A stretch of 64,000 nucleotides of DNA from Planctomycetota bacterium (GTDB lineage Bacteria; Planctomycetota; Phycisphaerae; Phycisphaerales; UBA1924), in assembly GCA_003696675.1 (NCBI GenBank), contig RFGH01000229.1, positions 1 through 64,000 of the forward strand, in the 5' to 3' direction. The notes beneath the pieces were generated by a model. The model worked only from the letters and a program-made list of their open reading frames with translations, was not told the DNA's origin and searched no databases. Shown here in pieces: positions 53,870 to 62,054 of this stretch. Within the stretch, counting starts at the first letter, position 1. Each line of letters starts with the position of its first letter. The translations under genes were made by a program, and so were the position numbers.

Positions 53870-55087
53870 ATGCGGGTCATCGCGGTTTCCACGCTTGTCG
53901 CTTCGGCTTCCCTTCTTGCCGCCTGCTCGGGGCAGGGCAACTACACCCGCGAAGGCGCATCGCTTGCCAAAGAGCGCATGAGCGTCATGAAGAGCGCGAC
54001 CGAGTGGGAGATGGGTCGCCAGGCCTTCCTCGCCGGGGATCTCAACAAGGCGCTGCGCAAGGTCGATGCATCGCTCTCTCTGAATGAGTCGGTCACGAAG
54101 AGCCATGTGCTCAAAGGACGCATCCTGATCGAGATGGGCGAGCTGGGCCAGGCCCTCAAGAGCCTGCACACCGCCGAGGCCCTTGACCCGAAGGACCCGG
54201 ACGCCCAGTACTACCTCGGCATCGTCTTCGAGCGTCTCAATCGCCCGGAGGATGCGGCCGAACACTTCATGGCCGCCTGCGAGCTGGACGACTACAACCC
54301 CGCACACGCCGTCGCCGCCGCCGAGATGCTGGTCGATCTGGATCGCGCCGAGGAGGCTCGCGAGTATCTGCTGTCCATGCCGATGGCGGGTGACAACGCC
54401 GGCATCCGTCAGATGCTCGGTCACATCGCGCTCATCGACGGACGCAACGAGGAGGCTGTCAAGTATTTCTCGGAAGCACGCCTGCTCGCCCCGGACGACG
54501 CGGCCATCCAGGAGAATCTCATCCGGGCGCAGATGCTCGTCGGTCAGCATGCCGCGGCCGAACTGAACATCGCCGCCCTCCGAAAGAACCCGGCCAACGC
54601 CGATCGTCGCGATCTCAAGCTGCTTCACGCCGAGGCGCTGCTCGCGGTCAATCGCCCCGTCGAGGCACGCTCCATCTATCAGGAACTGCTCAGCGACCCG
54701 GATATGGCTTCCGATGTCTCGGCGTGGATCGGGCTTGGCAATGCCTCGTACATGGTCGGTGACCAGCGCACCCTCCGCAAGGCGGCGTCTCGTGTCGTCG
54801 CGCTCGATCCCAGCTCGCACGAGGGTTACGCGATGTGGGCCCTTTGTCACCGCCGTGATGGCCAGTATGAAAAGGCATTGACCAGCATCAACCAGGCCAT
54901 CGAGCGGTCGCCCGAAGATCCATCATTCCACGCGGCCAAGGCGATGATTCTTGCCGATCTGGGACGGACCGCGGAAGCGGTTCAGTCCGCACGCACCGCA
55001 TCGCGTCTGGCCCCCGGCGACTCGGGGTATGCCACGCTCGTCAACCAGCTTCGCGCCGGCACCTACGCATCAGCACCGACCGAGTAA
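53870..55087 (+). CDS. TPR-repeat lipoprotein
   Basis: 405 residues. The signal peptide carries a lipobox (LLAAC, Cys19), so the protein is lipid-anchored. Almost the whole mature part is tetratricopeptide repeats (from about 50 to 395, for example AEALDPKDPDAQYYLGIVFERLNRPEDAAEHFMAA). It resembles PilF/PilW or TadD, lipoproteins that help secretin assembly. It lies 56 nt after the secretin gene, making this role reasonable. AAAGGA precedes the ATG. Its last 25 bases overlap the end of the convergent recJ gene. Confidence 0.85.
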   Translation: MRVIAVSTLVASASLLAACSGQGNYTREGASLAKERMSVMKSATEWEMGRQAFLAGDLNKALRKVDASLSLNESVTKSHVLKGRILIEMGELGQALKSLHTAEALDPKDPDAQYYLGIVFERLNRPEDAAEHFMAACELDDYNPAHAVAAAEMLVDLDRAEEAREYLLSMPMAGDNAGIRQMLGHIALIDGRNEEAVKYFSEARLLAPDDAAIQENLIRAQMLVGQHAAAELNIAALRKNPANADRRDLKLLHAEALLAVNRPVEARSIYQELLSDPDMASDVSAWIGLGNASYMVGDQRTLRKAASRVVALDPSSHEGYAMWALCHRRDGQYEKALTSINQAIERSPEDPSFHAAKAMILADLGRTAEAVQSARTASRLAPGDSGYATLVNQLRAGTYASAPTE

Positions 55088-56871
55088 CGCTGGCCGACAG
55101 ACATCCCAGTTTCACCGAGCACGCGGAGATCGGCCAGCACAGGCTCGACCCGCGTGCTGCCGTTCCAAGTGGATAGCTTCGGCTCCACGATCGCTTCGAT
55201 CATCTCGCCGGGGCGGATGTACACCGCTTTGTCGCCCCAGCCCCACGCGACGATCCTCGCGGCCGAACCACTCGTAGATCCGAGCTGAAACGCGAGATGA
55301 TCCCCGCGAGCGCCCAACATCCGCGGCTGGCCGCACACGCGGCCGCGGACCAGCAGCCGAACGCGGGGATTGCCCGGGCCGAAGGGCGCAAGCTTTTCGA
55401 GTATTTGTGCTTCCCGTACCCCCAGCTCGGCGATGTCGGCTTCCGTGTCGTAGCGGACGACCGGGATGAGGTCGTCGTCTGTGAGCATGCCGTTGCAGTA
55501 ATCAAGGAAAGATCGGGTAAAGCCATCAAGACGGTCGGTGCGGCAGGCCATGCCCGCCGCCATATCGTGACCGCCGAACCGGTCGAGATGGGCGGCGCAG
55601 TGCTCGAGCGCTCCGTGCAGATTGAAACCCTCGATGCTCCGACCGCTGCCCTTGCACATATCCCCGTCACGCTGCATCAGCACCGTAGGGCGTCCATACT
55701 TCTCGACGAGGCGGGAACAGACGATCCCAACGACACCCGGATGCCAGCCTTCGTGTGCCAGCACAATCGCACGGACCCCGGGTCCGGTCATGCCCGCTTC
55801 TTCGGCCATCCGGCATGCCTCATCGACAATGGATCGCTCGACCCGCCGGCGTTCTTCATTCAGCGACGACAGCATCTCGGCCAGTTCCTTGGCCCGCTCG
55901 CCGCTTGCCTCGGTCAATAACTCCAATGCCTCCCGCGCATGCCCGAGCCTGCCCACAGCGTTCAGGCGGGGGGCGAGCCTAAAACCGACCGCCTCCGCGT
56001 CCACCTTGTCGGAATCCAGCCCGGAGGCGTGGATCAGGGCGTGAAGACCCTCATTCCTCGGGCGTGCCAACTGCCGCAGCCCGTGGCGGGTGATGACCCG
56101 GTTTTCGTCACGAAGGGGCACGATGTCCGCGATCGTCCCGAGCGCCGCGAAACCCAGCAACTCGATCAGCAGCGATCGGCAGGCGGGCGAAGCCTTGTCA
56201 CCGCCCGCGTGCATCGTCGCCAGCCGCCACGCCAGCTTGTATGCCACGCCAGCGCCGCACAAGTCCCCGAAGGGATACCGCGAGTCCGGGCGACGGGGGT
56301 GCACGACGGCGTACGCTGCGGGCAGATCGGCGAGCACAGCGGGGGGGTTGTGGTGATCCGTGATGATCAAATCCACACCGAGCCGGGCGGCCACCAGGGC
56401 AGGCTCCACCGCCGTGATGCCGCAGTCGACGGACAGAATCACTCTGGCCCCATCGCTCGCCAGCTGGGCGATGGCGTCGGCGTTGATGCCGTAGCCCTCG
56501 TCGATGCGGTGCGGGATGTACGCCCGCACATCCGCGTCCGGGTCGATCGCCCGGATCATGTGGATGAGAATGGCAGACGCGGTAACGCCGTCTACATCGT
56601 AGTCGCCGTAAATCACTACCCGCTCGCGCCCGGTCAGGGCGTCGAGAATGCGTCGGGCGGCCTTGTCGATGTCCGGCAGCAGGCCCGGATCGTGCATCGT
56701 TTGGAGGGAGGGATCCAGAAACGCCGGACCGGTGGTGTCGTCCAGCCCGCGGGCCCGGAGAACCCGCTCGACCAGCGGCAGCGTCGCCGGGACGACTCGC
56801 TCGGGCGTGCGGGGGACCCAACGCCGGGTCAGGCCGCGTCCGCCACTGGGTTCTTCACGCCGATGATCCAA
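55063..56871 (-). CDS. recJ: single-stranded-DNA-specific exonuclease RecJ
   Basis: 602 residues. 5'-3' exonuclease used in recombination and repair. DHH-family motifs are intact: GDYDVDGVTASAIL (about 73-86), SVDCG, TDHHNPP (about 153-159), and GAGVAYKLAW. The DHHA1 domain with GRSIEGFNLHGALEHCAAHLDRFGGHDMAAG (about 405-435) and the C-terminal OB-like part follow. The best start is a TTG at 56871 preceded by GGAGG; no suitable ATG exists nearby. The length agrees with the family. Confidence 0.95.
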   Translation of the reverse strand: MDHRREEPSGGRGLTRRWVPRTPERVVPATLPLVERVLRARGLDDTTGPAFLDPSLQTMHDPGLLPDIDKAARRILDALTGRERVVIYGDYDVDGVTASAILIHMIRAIDPDADVRAYIPHRIDEGYGINADAIAQLASDGARVILSVDCGITAVEPALVAARLGVDLIITDHHNPPAVLADLPAAYAVVHPRRPDSRYPFGDLCGAGVAYKLAWRLATMHAGGDKASPACRSLLIELLGFAALGTIADIVPLRDENRVITRHGLRQLARPRNEGLHALIHASGLDSDKVDAEAVGFRLAPRLNAVGRLGHAREALELLTEASGERAKELAEMLSSLNEERRRVERSIVDEACRMAEEAGMTGPGVRAIVLAHEGWHPGVVGIVCSRLVEKYGRPTVLMQRDGDMCKGSGRSIEGFNLHGALEHCAAHLDRFGGHDMAAGMACRTDRLDGFTRSFLDYCNGMLTDDDLIPVVRYDTEADIAELGVREAQILEKLAPFGPGNPRVRLLVRGRVCGQPRMLGARGDHLAFQLGSTSGSAARIVAWGWGDKAVYIRPGEMIEAIVEPKLSTWNGSTRVEPVLADLRVLGETGMSVGQRYSVGADA

Positions 56872-56904
56872 GCCCGCCTCCGTGCGCCACCCCGGAGTCA
56901 GTCA

Positions 56905-56910
56905 TAGACT
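56905..56910 (+). promoter_or_regulatory. leaderless-type -10 (TAGACT), adenosyltransferase gene
   Basis: TAGACT ends 10 nt before the ATG at 56921, with no Shine-Dalgarno sequence between. Confidence 0.45.
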
Positions 56911-56920
56911 GACCCCGACC

Positions 56921-57517
56921 ATGGTCAAGCTTACCAGAATCTATACCCGGGCCGGGGACGACGGCCGCACGATGCTCGGAACCGGCGCCCGCGTGCCCAA
57001 GGATGACCTCCGGGTCGAGGCTTATGGCACCGTGGACGAGGCCAACGCCTTCCTCGGATCGGCGGTCCTCGCTTGCCGCAAAACCCTGCCCGAAGTCACC
57101 GAAGCGTTGCAATCCATCCAGCACGATCTCTTCGATGTCGGGGCCGACCTGTGTACCCCCGTCCAGCCCAATGAGGAGCCGGGCTCTCGCCTGCGGATCA
57201 TTCCAGACCAGACCGCCGCCCTCGAACGGCTGATCGACGAGCACAACGCCGGGCTGTCCCCGCTGACGAGCTTCGTTCTGCCGGGGGGCACCGCGGAATC
57301 GTGCGCCCTCCATCTGGCACGGACGGTCATCCGCCGGGCCGAACGAATCGTGGCGGCCCTTTGTCAGGCGGAACCGGACGCCACCAACCCCGAAACACTG
57401 CGGTATCTCAATCGGCTCAGCGACCTGCTCTTCGTCCTCGCCCGCGTCGCCAACGACCGCGGCGACTCCGATGTGCTCTGGCAGCCGGGAAAGAACCGCA
57501 CGCCCCCAGGAACCTGA
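56921..57517 (+). CDS. cob(I)alamin adenosyltransferase, PduO type
   Basis: 198 residues. Transfers the adenosyl group of ATP to cob(I)alamin to make adenosylcobalamin. Signatures: TRIYTRAGDDGRTMLGTGARVPKDD (about 4-28, ATP-binding) and the C-terminal RTVIRRAERIVAAL and LNRLSDLLFVLAR (about 129-172). The length is normal. With metH in the same window this shows that the organism uses both methyl- and adenosyl-cobalamin. No corrin biosynthesis genes are present here. Confidence 0.95.
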   Translation: MVKLTRIYTRAGDDGRTMLGTGARVPKDDLRVEAYGTVDEANAFLGSAVLACRKTLPEVTEALQSIQHDLFDVGADLCTPVQPNEEPGSRLRIIPDQTAALERLIDEHNAGLSPLTSFVLPGGTAESCALHLARTVIRRAERIVAALCQAEPDATNPETLRYLNRLSDLLFVLARVANDRGDSDVLWQPGKNRTPPGT

Positions 57518-57531
57518 TCCAGCCCCGACGC

Positions 57532-58959
57532 ATGGACGCTGCTCCCACCCATCCCGCCCGACGGTTGACCGACAGGCTGGTCCCGCCGGGCCCGCATGGG
57601 TTCGTGGAGTCACCCGACGAGATCCGCATGCAGGCGATCCGGTTCGTCGGACTGACCGCCTTGATCGAGGGGGTTCTGATCCTCACCCGATGGGTCCTGC
57701 TACCCAGCCTGCGGGATATTACGGGGGACGCCGGCTGGTGGCCGCTGGGCGGCTCGCTTGCATTGGAGTTCACTTGGGCGGGCATCTATCTCGCCGCAGC
57801 GTTCGTGGTCTTCGCGCTACGCCCCGATCCCCGCTGGACCGTCCGCACGACGCTGGCGCTGGTGGTCGCATCGACCACGATCGCCATCGTGCGCCGTGCG
57901 ATCGGACTCGACCCCGGTCCGGGCGGGCACGCCCTGGCGACCATGCTGATCGCCCATACCACCGGGGCGATCATGCTCCCTTGGACACCCCGGCAGGCCA
58001 TGACAATCGCGGGAATCTGGGCTTTGCTCAGCTCGATCAGCCTCATCGCGATCGAGGACCGCGGCGGGGTGTCCGCGCCCGCGAGCATCTTCGCGACGCT
58101 GGCGGTAACCGTTCCGGGCACAATGATCGCTTTCTTTCGATCTACACGGTTGCGGGATCGGTTCACGGTGCGGGCTCTTGAGGATCGGTACGCCCGCGTT
58201 CGCGAGGAACTGACCGCTGCCCGCCAGATCCACGAAGGGGCCTTCCCCCAGCCCCGGGTGACGGGTGAGGTGCGATTCGCGTACGAGTATCGTCCGATGA
58301 GCCAGATCGGGGGCGACTATGTGTTCGCAGCGGTGGACGACCCGTCCGATCCGATGTCGGCGGTCAGCGTGGTTCTGCTCGATGTGACTGGTCACGGTAT
58401 TCCCGCCGCCCTGACCGTCAACAGGCTCCAGGGAGAGCTGGCTCGCCTCGTGGCGGAGTATCCCGGCATGTCCGCCGGGGCGTTGCTCGAGCAGCTCAAT
58501 CGGTATGTGTACCTGACCTTGGCCGAGCAGAGCGTCTTCGTGACGGCGGTCGCGGTCCGAGCCGATCCGGTCAATGGCACCGCTGATATCGCTAGCGCTG
58601 GCCATCCTCCGGTGCTCGTCCGTCGCAGCAACGGCGAACTGGACACCGTGGGCGCGACCGCAACTGTGCTGGGAGCCCAGGAACCCGACGAATACCTGTC
58701 CAAGCCGGTGACGGTCCGATTTACCCCCGGAGATTCGGTGATCGCGTTCACCGACGGCGTGACGGAGGCCCGCAGCCCGGAGGGCGCGATGTTCGGCGTG
58801 CAGGGCGTCCGCTCCGTGATCGACGCCGGACGCCCCGACCCGTCCCGCCGCTGGCCGGAACTGATTGCCGAAGCGGTGCAGAAACATCACCCGGGAGCCC
58901 CCACAGATGATACATTGATCGTGGAGATCTACCGGGTGCGTGACGGAGGGCGATCGTGA
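57532..58959 (+). CDS. membrane sensor with SpoIIE-type PP2C phosphatase domain (1)
   Basis: 475 residues. The N-terminal part (about 33-205) has about six membrane segments, including the sequence LPWTPRQAMTIAGIW. The C-terminal part (about 235-470) is a SpoIIE/RsbU-like serine phosphatase: IGGDYVFAAV, LLDVTGHGIPAALTVNRLQGE, FTDGVTEARSPEGAMFG, and DDTLIVEI, which contain the metal-binding aspartates. Such enzymes dephosphorylate anti-anti-sigma proteins, but no anti-sigma or STAS gene is adjacent. The gene starts 14 nt after the adenosyltransferase and its stop overlaps the next gene's GTG. Confidence 0.92.
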   Translation: MDAAPTHPARRLTDRLVPPGPHGFVESPDEIRMQAIRFVGLTALIEGVLILTRWVLLPSLRDITGDAGWWPLGGSLALEFTWAGIYLAAAFVVFALRPDPRWTVRTTLALVVASTTIAIVRRAIGLDPGPGGHALATMLIAHTTGAIMLPWTPRQAMTIAGIWALLSSISLIAIEDRGGVSAPASIFATLAVTVPGTMIAFFRSTRLRDRFTVRALEDRYARVREELTAARQIHEGAFPQPRVTGEVRFAYEYRPMSQIGGDYVFAAVDDPSDPMSAVSVVLLDVTGHGIPAALTVNRLQGELARLVAEYPGMSAGALLEQLNRYVYLTLAEQSVFVTAVAVRADPVNGTADIASAGHPPVLVRRSNGELDTVGATATVLGAQEPDEYLSKPVTVRFTPGDSVIAFTDGVTEARSPEGAMFGVQGVRSVIDAGRPDPSRRWPELIAEAVQKHHPGAPTDDTLIVEIYRVRDGGRS

Positions 58960-60422
58960 GCCGACCGGGCGGCTTAGAAACCACGGAGTTCCGGCGGAGT
59001 TTCTCGATCGAGACCGATCGGTTGTTGCGTCGACGATTGGCCTGGTTCGCCTCGGTCTGGGGCGGGCTGGGCTTCCTCGGTTTCTTCGCCGTGGTGGCGA
59101 TTTCCATCTTCACCGAAGCCAACTTGCTCACGGTGCTGTTCTCCGGATCGGCCGGGGGATTGCTGAAGATCCTCCCGGCCTTCGGACTCATCGCATGGAT
59201 GGCGGCGTATGGCGGAACGCTGTTTCTTGTTTTCATCAAGAAGAACATCTCCACCGATCTGATCGTTCGTCTGACCATCGGGCTGATCGTGTTCGACGGC
59301 GTGTCGGCGCTTTGCGCACGCATCGGCGGCGTCGATGGCTACAACCTCTGGTATTTCTGGTTGGCGCACCTGATCGCGTGCATGGTCTTCCCCTGGACCG
59401 TGCGTCAGGCTCTGATTCCAATCGCGATCATTCTTCCGATCAGCGCCGCCAGCCGCATCCTTCTCGAGGGTGGGTCCGTGCCCGGGACGATCGGCTGGTC
59501 GGCGTTCGTTCTGGCCATGATGACTCCCGGGGTTGTCATCTGCGGCATTCGTCACTCGCAGCGGGTCCAGAAAGCCAGCAACCGCTTCCTGAACCAGCGC
59601 TACGGCATGCTCCGGCAGGAACTCGCGTACGCCCGACAAGTGCACGAGGCCCTCTTTCCGACGCCCAGGCTCGATGGCCCGGTCTGCTTCTCGTATAAGT
59701 ACGAGCCCATGCGGCAGATCGGTGGAGACTATCTCTACGCCCACACCAGCATCCGCGACGGGCGAGAGTTGTTCAATGTGGTTCTTCTGGATGTCACCGG
59801 CCATGGCATCCCGGCCGCGCTGACCGTCAATCGCCTCCACGGCGAGATCGACCTGCGTTTCGCCGAACAGCCGGACATCGGCCCCGGCGAGCTGCTCCGC
59901 CTGCTCAACCGCTACATCGCCCTCACGCTCGCCAAGCATTCGATCTTCGCAACCGCGGTGTGCTTCCAGTTCGATCACGAGCGGGGCGTTGTGCGATATG
60001 CGTCGGGCGGGCATCCGCCCTCATTCATCCGCGGCATCGACGGCACGCTCCGCGAGCTGGACCCCACGAGCTTCGTCCTGGGCGCCTGCCCCGACAAGGA
60101 TTTCGACCCCGGCGAACGGGAGGTCGAGTTCCACGAGGGCGACGCGCTGATCGCCTACACCGACGGCGCCATCGAGGCCCGCTCCATGCAGGGTGAGATG
60201 CTGCGGATCGACGGGCTGCGGCGTTTGCTCTCCGGACCCGCGGTGCCCGGGGTGCCGGGCGGGCTCGGCGCGTGGTCGGAACTGATCCTGTCCGAGGTCA
60301 CCCGCCACCGGGGCGGCATGCCCCCGGAGGATGACACCCTCGCCATCGAGGTCTATCGGGCCATCCGGACCGGGGCTGCCCTCAACAAGGTGCCCGATTC
60401 GGCGGCCGCAGCTCGCAACTGA
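58956..60422 (+). CDS. membrane sensor with SpoIIE-type PP2C phosphatase domain (2)
   Basis: 488 residues. A paralogue of the preceding gene, coupled to it by GTGA. About six membrane segments (about 30-205) contain FPWTVRQALIPIAII, matching the first protein's motif. The phosphatase half (about 240-475) shows IGGDYLYAHT, LLDVTGHGIPAALTVNRLHGE, YTDGAIEARSMQGEML, and DDTLAIEV. Both halves therefore duplicated together. The two may form a heterodimer or sense different signals through the same module. The 3' end faces the MazG-like gene with an 8-nt gap. Confidence 0.92.
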   Translation: MSRPGGLETTEFRRSFSIETDRLLRRRLAWFASVWGGLGFLGFFAVVAISIFTEANLLTVLFSGSAGGLLKILPAFGLIAWMAAYGGTLFLVFIKKNISTDLIVRLTIGLIVFDGVSALCARIGGVDGYNLWYFWLAHLIACMVFPWTVRQALIPIAIILPISAASRILLEGGSVPGTIGWSAFVLAMMTPGVVICGIRHSQRVQKASNRFLNQRYGMLRQELAYARQVHEALFPTPRLDGPVCFSYKYEPMRQIGGDYLYAHTSIRDGRELFNVVLLDVTGHGIPAALTVNRLHGEIDLRFAEQPDIGPGELLRLLNRYIALTLAKHSIFATAVCFQFDHERGVVRYASGGHPPSFIRGIDGTLRELDPTSFVLGACPDKDFDPGEREVEFHEGDALIAYTDGAIEARSMQGEMLRIDGLRRLLSGPAVPGVPGGLGAWSELILSEVTRHRGGMPPEDDTLAIEVYRAIRTGAALNKVPDSAAAARN

Positions 60423-60430
60423 TCCGGCTC

Positions 60431-60775
60431 TCAGTCCTTCACTCCCTCAACGAGCCCGGGCGTGGTGTACTTAGCCAGGCAGGCCTCGAGGTCGACGCCG
60501 TTGATGTTGGCCAAGGTCGCCAGCCAGGCTAGAACATCCGCGAACTCCTCTTCGAGGTTGGCCCGTTCTTCCGGGGTCGGGGGGCGTTTGGGGCTGTTGT
60601 TGGCCGCCAAGGCGGTCGCCAACTCCCCGAACTCCTCGGCCAAATACAGGAAGGTCCCGGCAGTCCCGCGAGCGGAGTCGGTCTTGAAGTACCGCTCGCG
60701 GATGAGTTCCTGAAGCCCCCGGATGGTCATCGGGGTGGTGGGGTTCTGATCGGGTTGGCTGGGGGGGCTGGGCAT
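60431..60775 (-). CDS. MazG-like nucleotide pyrophosphohydrolase
   Basis: 114 residues. All-alpha NTP pyrophosphatase fold. The metal-binding pattern is EEFGELATAL (about 48-57) and, later, LEEEFADVLAWLATLANI (about 74-91). Single-domain members hydrolyse non-canonical or excess dNTPs. The start at 60775 follows a leaderless-type -10; an internal Met at 60730 (MTIRGLQ) is a possible alternative. The short form and lack of the second MazG domain suggest a house-cleaning role. Confidence 0.87.
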   Translation of the reverse strand: MPSPPSQPDQNPTTPMTIRGLQELIRERYFKTDSARGTAGTFLYLAEEFGELATALAANNSPKRPPTPEERANLEEEFADVLAWLATLANINGVDLEACLAKYTTPGLVEGVKD

Positions 60776-60783
60776 GGCCGGCG

Positions 60784-60789
60784 AGTCTA
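60784..60789 (-). promoter_or_regulatory. leaderless-type -10 (TAGACT), mazG-like gene
   Basis: On the minus strand TAGACT ends 8 nt before the ATG at 60775, supporting that start. Confidence 0.5.
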
Positions 60790-60863
60790 CGCTCCCGCAC
60801 TCCCGCCCGGGGCTGACGCCGGGCCCCTTCTCTGGCGGCCCAAAGTCCCGGTTTCGCCCTCGC

Positions 60864-60891
60864 TTGCCCTCGCTCCAGAGGGGGCTAGGAT
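60864..60891 (+). promoter_or_regulatory. possible rpsL promoter (TTGCCC-N16-TAGGAT)
   Basis: TTGCCC (60864-60869) and TAGGAT (60886-60891) are 16 nt apart and would give a leader of about 50 nt to rpsL. Confidence 0.45.
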
Positions 60892-60948
60892 TCCCGCCCG
60901 GTCCAGAGCGGCCGGACCGCCCGCGGTGGGCCGAGACTGAGGACACCT

Positions 60949-61323
60949 ATGCCGACCATCAACCAGCTGATCCGCAAGCCGCGCAAGACCCCGACCGTCA
61001 AGTCGAAGGTCCGCGATCTCGAGTCGTGCCCCCAGCGTCGCGGTGTGTGCCTCTCGGTCAAGACGACCACACCCAAGAAGCCCAACTCCGCGCTCCGGAA
61101 GATCGCGCGTGTGCGACTGTCCAACGGGAAGGAAGTCACCGCCTACATCGGCGGCGAGGGCCACAACCTCCAGGAGCACTCGATCGTGCTCGTCCGCGGC
61201 GGCCGCGTCCGCGACCTTCCCGGTGTGCGGTACCACATCGTGCGTGGTGCGCTCGACACCCTTGGCGTCGACGGACGCAAGCAGGGTCGCTCGAAGTACG
61301 GCGCGAAGAAGGGCAAGAAGTAA
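60949..61323 (+). CDS. rpsL: 30S ribosomal protein S12
   Basis: 124 residues. Decoding-centre protein. [12 protein letters not shown] start, [35 protein letters not shown] and [29 protein letters not shown] are canonical. The streptomycin-contact Lys residues (in TTPKKPNS and in [12 protein letters not shown] context) appear wild type. GAGGA lies 6-10 nt before the ATG. The gene is followed by its own terminator, so it is transcribed apart from rpsG. Confidence 0.98.
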   Translation: MPTINQLIRKPRKTPTVKSKVRDLESCPQRRGVCLSVKTTTPKKPNSALRKIARVRLSNGKEVTAYIGGEGHNLQEHSIVLVRGGRVRDLPGVRYHIVRGALDTLGVDGRKQGRSKYGAKKGKK

Positions 61324-61341
61324 TCCCCCGATCCACCCGTG

Positions 61342-61365
61342 ACGCCCCGGTGTCGGGGCGTTTTT
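61342..61365 (+). terminator. rho-independent terminator of rpsL
   Basis: A 7-bp stem (ACGCCCC / GGGGCGT, 6-nt loop) followed by TTTTT lies between rpsL and rpsG. Confidence 0.88.
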
Positions 61366-61458
61366 CGTCCAAAATAGTCTTACGAGGCAAGTAATCGGCA
61401 TCGAGCCGGTGAACAGAGCCGGGGGCACCCGGCAGATGAGCCAGGAGAACACAGCAGC

Positions 61459-61953
61459 ATGGCAGGCCGCATCACAGCTTCGGAAACGCAGCTCCGTCCC
61501 GATCCGCGTTTCAACGATAAGGTCCTTTCCAAGTTCATCAACTGCGTCATGCGTGACGGCAAGAAGTCCGTCGCTCTCCGAGTGGTCTACAACGCGATGG
61601 ACGAGATCGAGGCCAAGCTCAAGAAGTACACCGGCGACGACAAACCCCAGAACTCTCTCGAAGTCTTCCACAAGGCGGTCTCCAATGTGAAGCCATATGT
61701 GGAGGTCCGATCGAAGCGCATCGGCGGTGCGAACTATCAGGTTCCGCTGCCCGTCAAGAGCAACCGCCAGCAATCCCTGGCGTTCCGCTGGATCATCGAG
61801 GCCGCCCGCAGCGAGAAGGGCCGCCCCATGCACCTCAAGCTTGCCGATGAGCTGTGGGCCGCGGCCCGCGGCGAGGGCAAGGCGATGACCACCCGCGACC
61901 AGACCCACCGCATGGCCGAGGCCAACAAGGCCTTCGCCCACTTCGCCAAGTAA
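61459..61953 (+). CDS. rpsG: 30S ribosomal protein S7
   Basis: 164 residues. Primary binder of the 16S 3' domain. Segments [52 protein letters not shown] and [17 protein letters not shown] are canonical. It lies 135 nt after rpsL, has a ribosome-binding site (CAGGAG, 61441-61446, rather far at 13 nt) and a possible -10 TAGTCT (61375-61380) for its own promoter. It is followed by a terminator, and fusA/tuf are not present. Confidence 0.97.
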   Translation: MAGRITASETQLRPDPRFNDKVLSKFINCVMRDGKKSVALRVVYNAMDEIEAKLKKYTGDDKPQNSLEVFHKAVSNVKPYVEVRSKRIGGANYQVPLPVKSNRQQSLAFRWIIEAARSEKGRPMHLKLADELWAAARGEGKAMTTRDQTHRMAEANKAFAHFAK

Positions 61954-61981
61954 GCGGCGGACGGAATCCCAAATACGATTG

Positions 61982-62006
61982 ACCCGGGCTATGCGCCCGG
62001 GTTTTT
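61982..62006 (+). terminator. rho-independent terminator of rpsG
   Basis: An 8-bp stem (ACCCGGGC / GCCCGGGT, 5-nt loop) followed by TTTTT. Confidence 0.9.
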
Positions 62007-62054
62007 CGTTGGACATCCGCGAACCGCCGCCCGTCCTGCGTCGGTATTTCGTTC

